From assembly GCA_937891085.1 (NCBI GenBank), contig CALAEY010000022.1, positions 1 through 33,284 on the forward strand: 33,284 nt of DNA. The letters are read 5' to 3'. A program made the position numbers and the translations under genes. The DNA comes from an uncultured Prevotellaceae bacterium. Its GTDB lineage: Bacteria > Bacteroidota > Bacteroidia > Bacteroidales > Bacteroidaceae. The notes under the pieces are model-generated. The model was not told the origin of the DNA. It saw only the letters and a list, made by a program, of their open reading frames with translations, and ran no database searches. Below are positions 33,251-33,284 of the stretch, one piece after another. The stretch's first letter is position 1; the number at the start of each line of letters is the position of its first letter.

Positions 33251-33284
33251 CCAGCCGATAGGTTTCTATTGTAGATTCGATGCC

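Overview
The window looks like ordinary chromosomal DNA from a Bacteroidales bacterium, most likely Prevotella or a close relative. The reasons are the complete Bacteroides aerotolerance (bat) operon, the DUF4295 micro-gene beside rpmG and rpmB, a DUF3332 lipoprotein, few strong Shine-Dalgarno sequences, and promoters that fit the Bacteroidetes pattern (TTTG, 19-20 bp, TAnnTTTG). I see no transposase, integrase, phage gene or CRISPR array. The species call is inference.

Layout: (1) 1-4817, minus strand: the 5' part of tRNA-Arg(ACG), then htpG and clpC (chaperone and protein quality control). (2) 4818-5289: a divergent control region between clpC and gyrA. It holds a promoter at each side and, between them, a four-unit 21-bp tandem repeat framed by a perfect 22-bp inverted repeat. 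(3) 5290-10411, plus strand: gyrA and two tandem secreted TPR paralogues separated by a strong terminator. (4) 10530-18839, minus strand: moxR, DUF58, a membrane protein, batA, batB, batC, batD and batE, a cell-envelope operon with its own promoter. (5) 19001-22093, minus strand: ftsY, rimO, an HU/IHF gene and a second HU gene that encodes a C-terminal membrane anchor; two of the joints are ATGA overlaps. (6) 22239-24620, minus strand: rpmB-rpmG-DUF4295 with promoter and terminator, then a cinA-type amidohydrolase gene and tsaD, separated by another short palindromic repeat cluster. (7) 24711-29765, plus strand: a very large tamB-like gene whose only nearby ATG is followed at once by an in-frame TAG, then a DUF3332 lipoprotein. 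(8) 30157-32954, minus strand: a TPR/retropepsin-like protease fusion overlapping by ATGA a secreted NucA-type nuclease, and then the unresolved right edge.

Most genes are housekeeping: translation (rpmB, rpmG, rimO, tsaD, tRNA), protein export (ftsY), envelope assembly (tamB, bat), topology and chromosome structure (gyrA, HU), and proteostasis (htpG, clpC). I did not find a clearly new multi-gene system. The least explained items are the periodic palindromic intergenic repeats, the membrane-anchored HU protein, the ATG-TAG start of tamB, the coupled protease-nuclease pair, and the structured 30057-30129 element.
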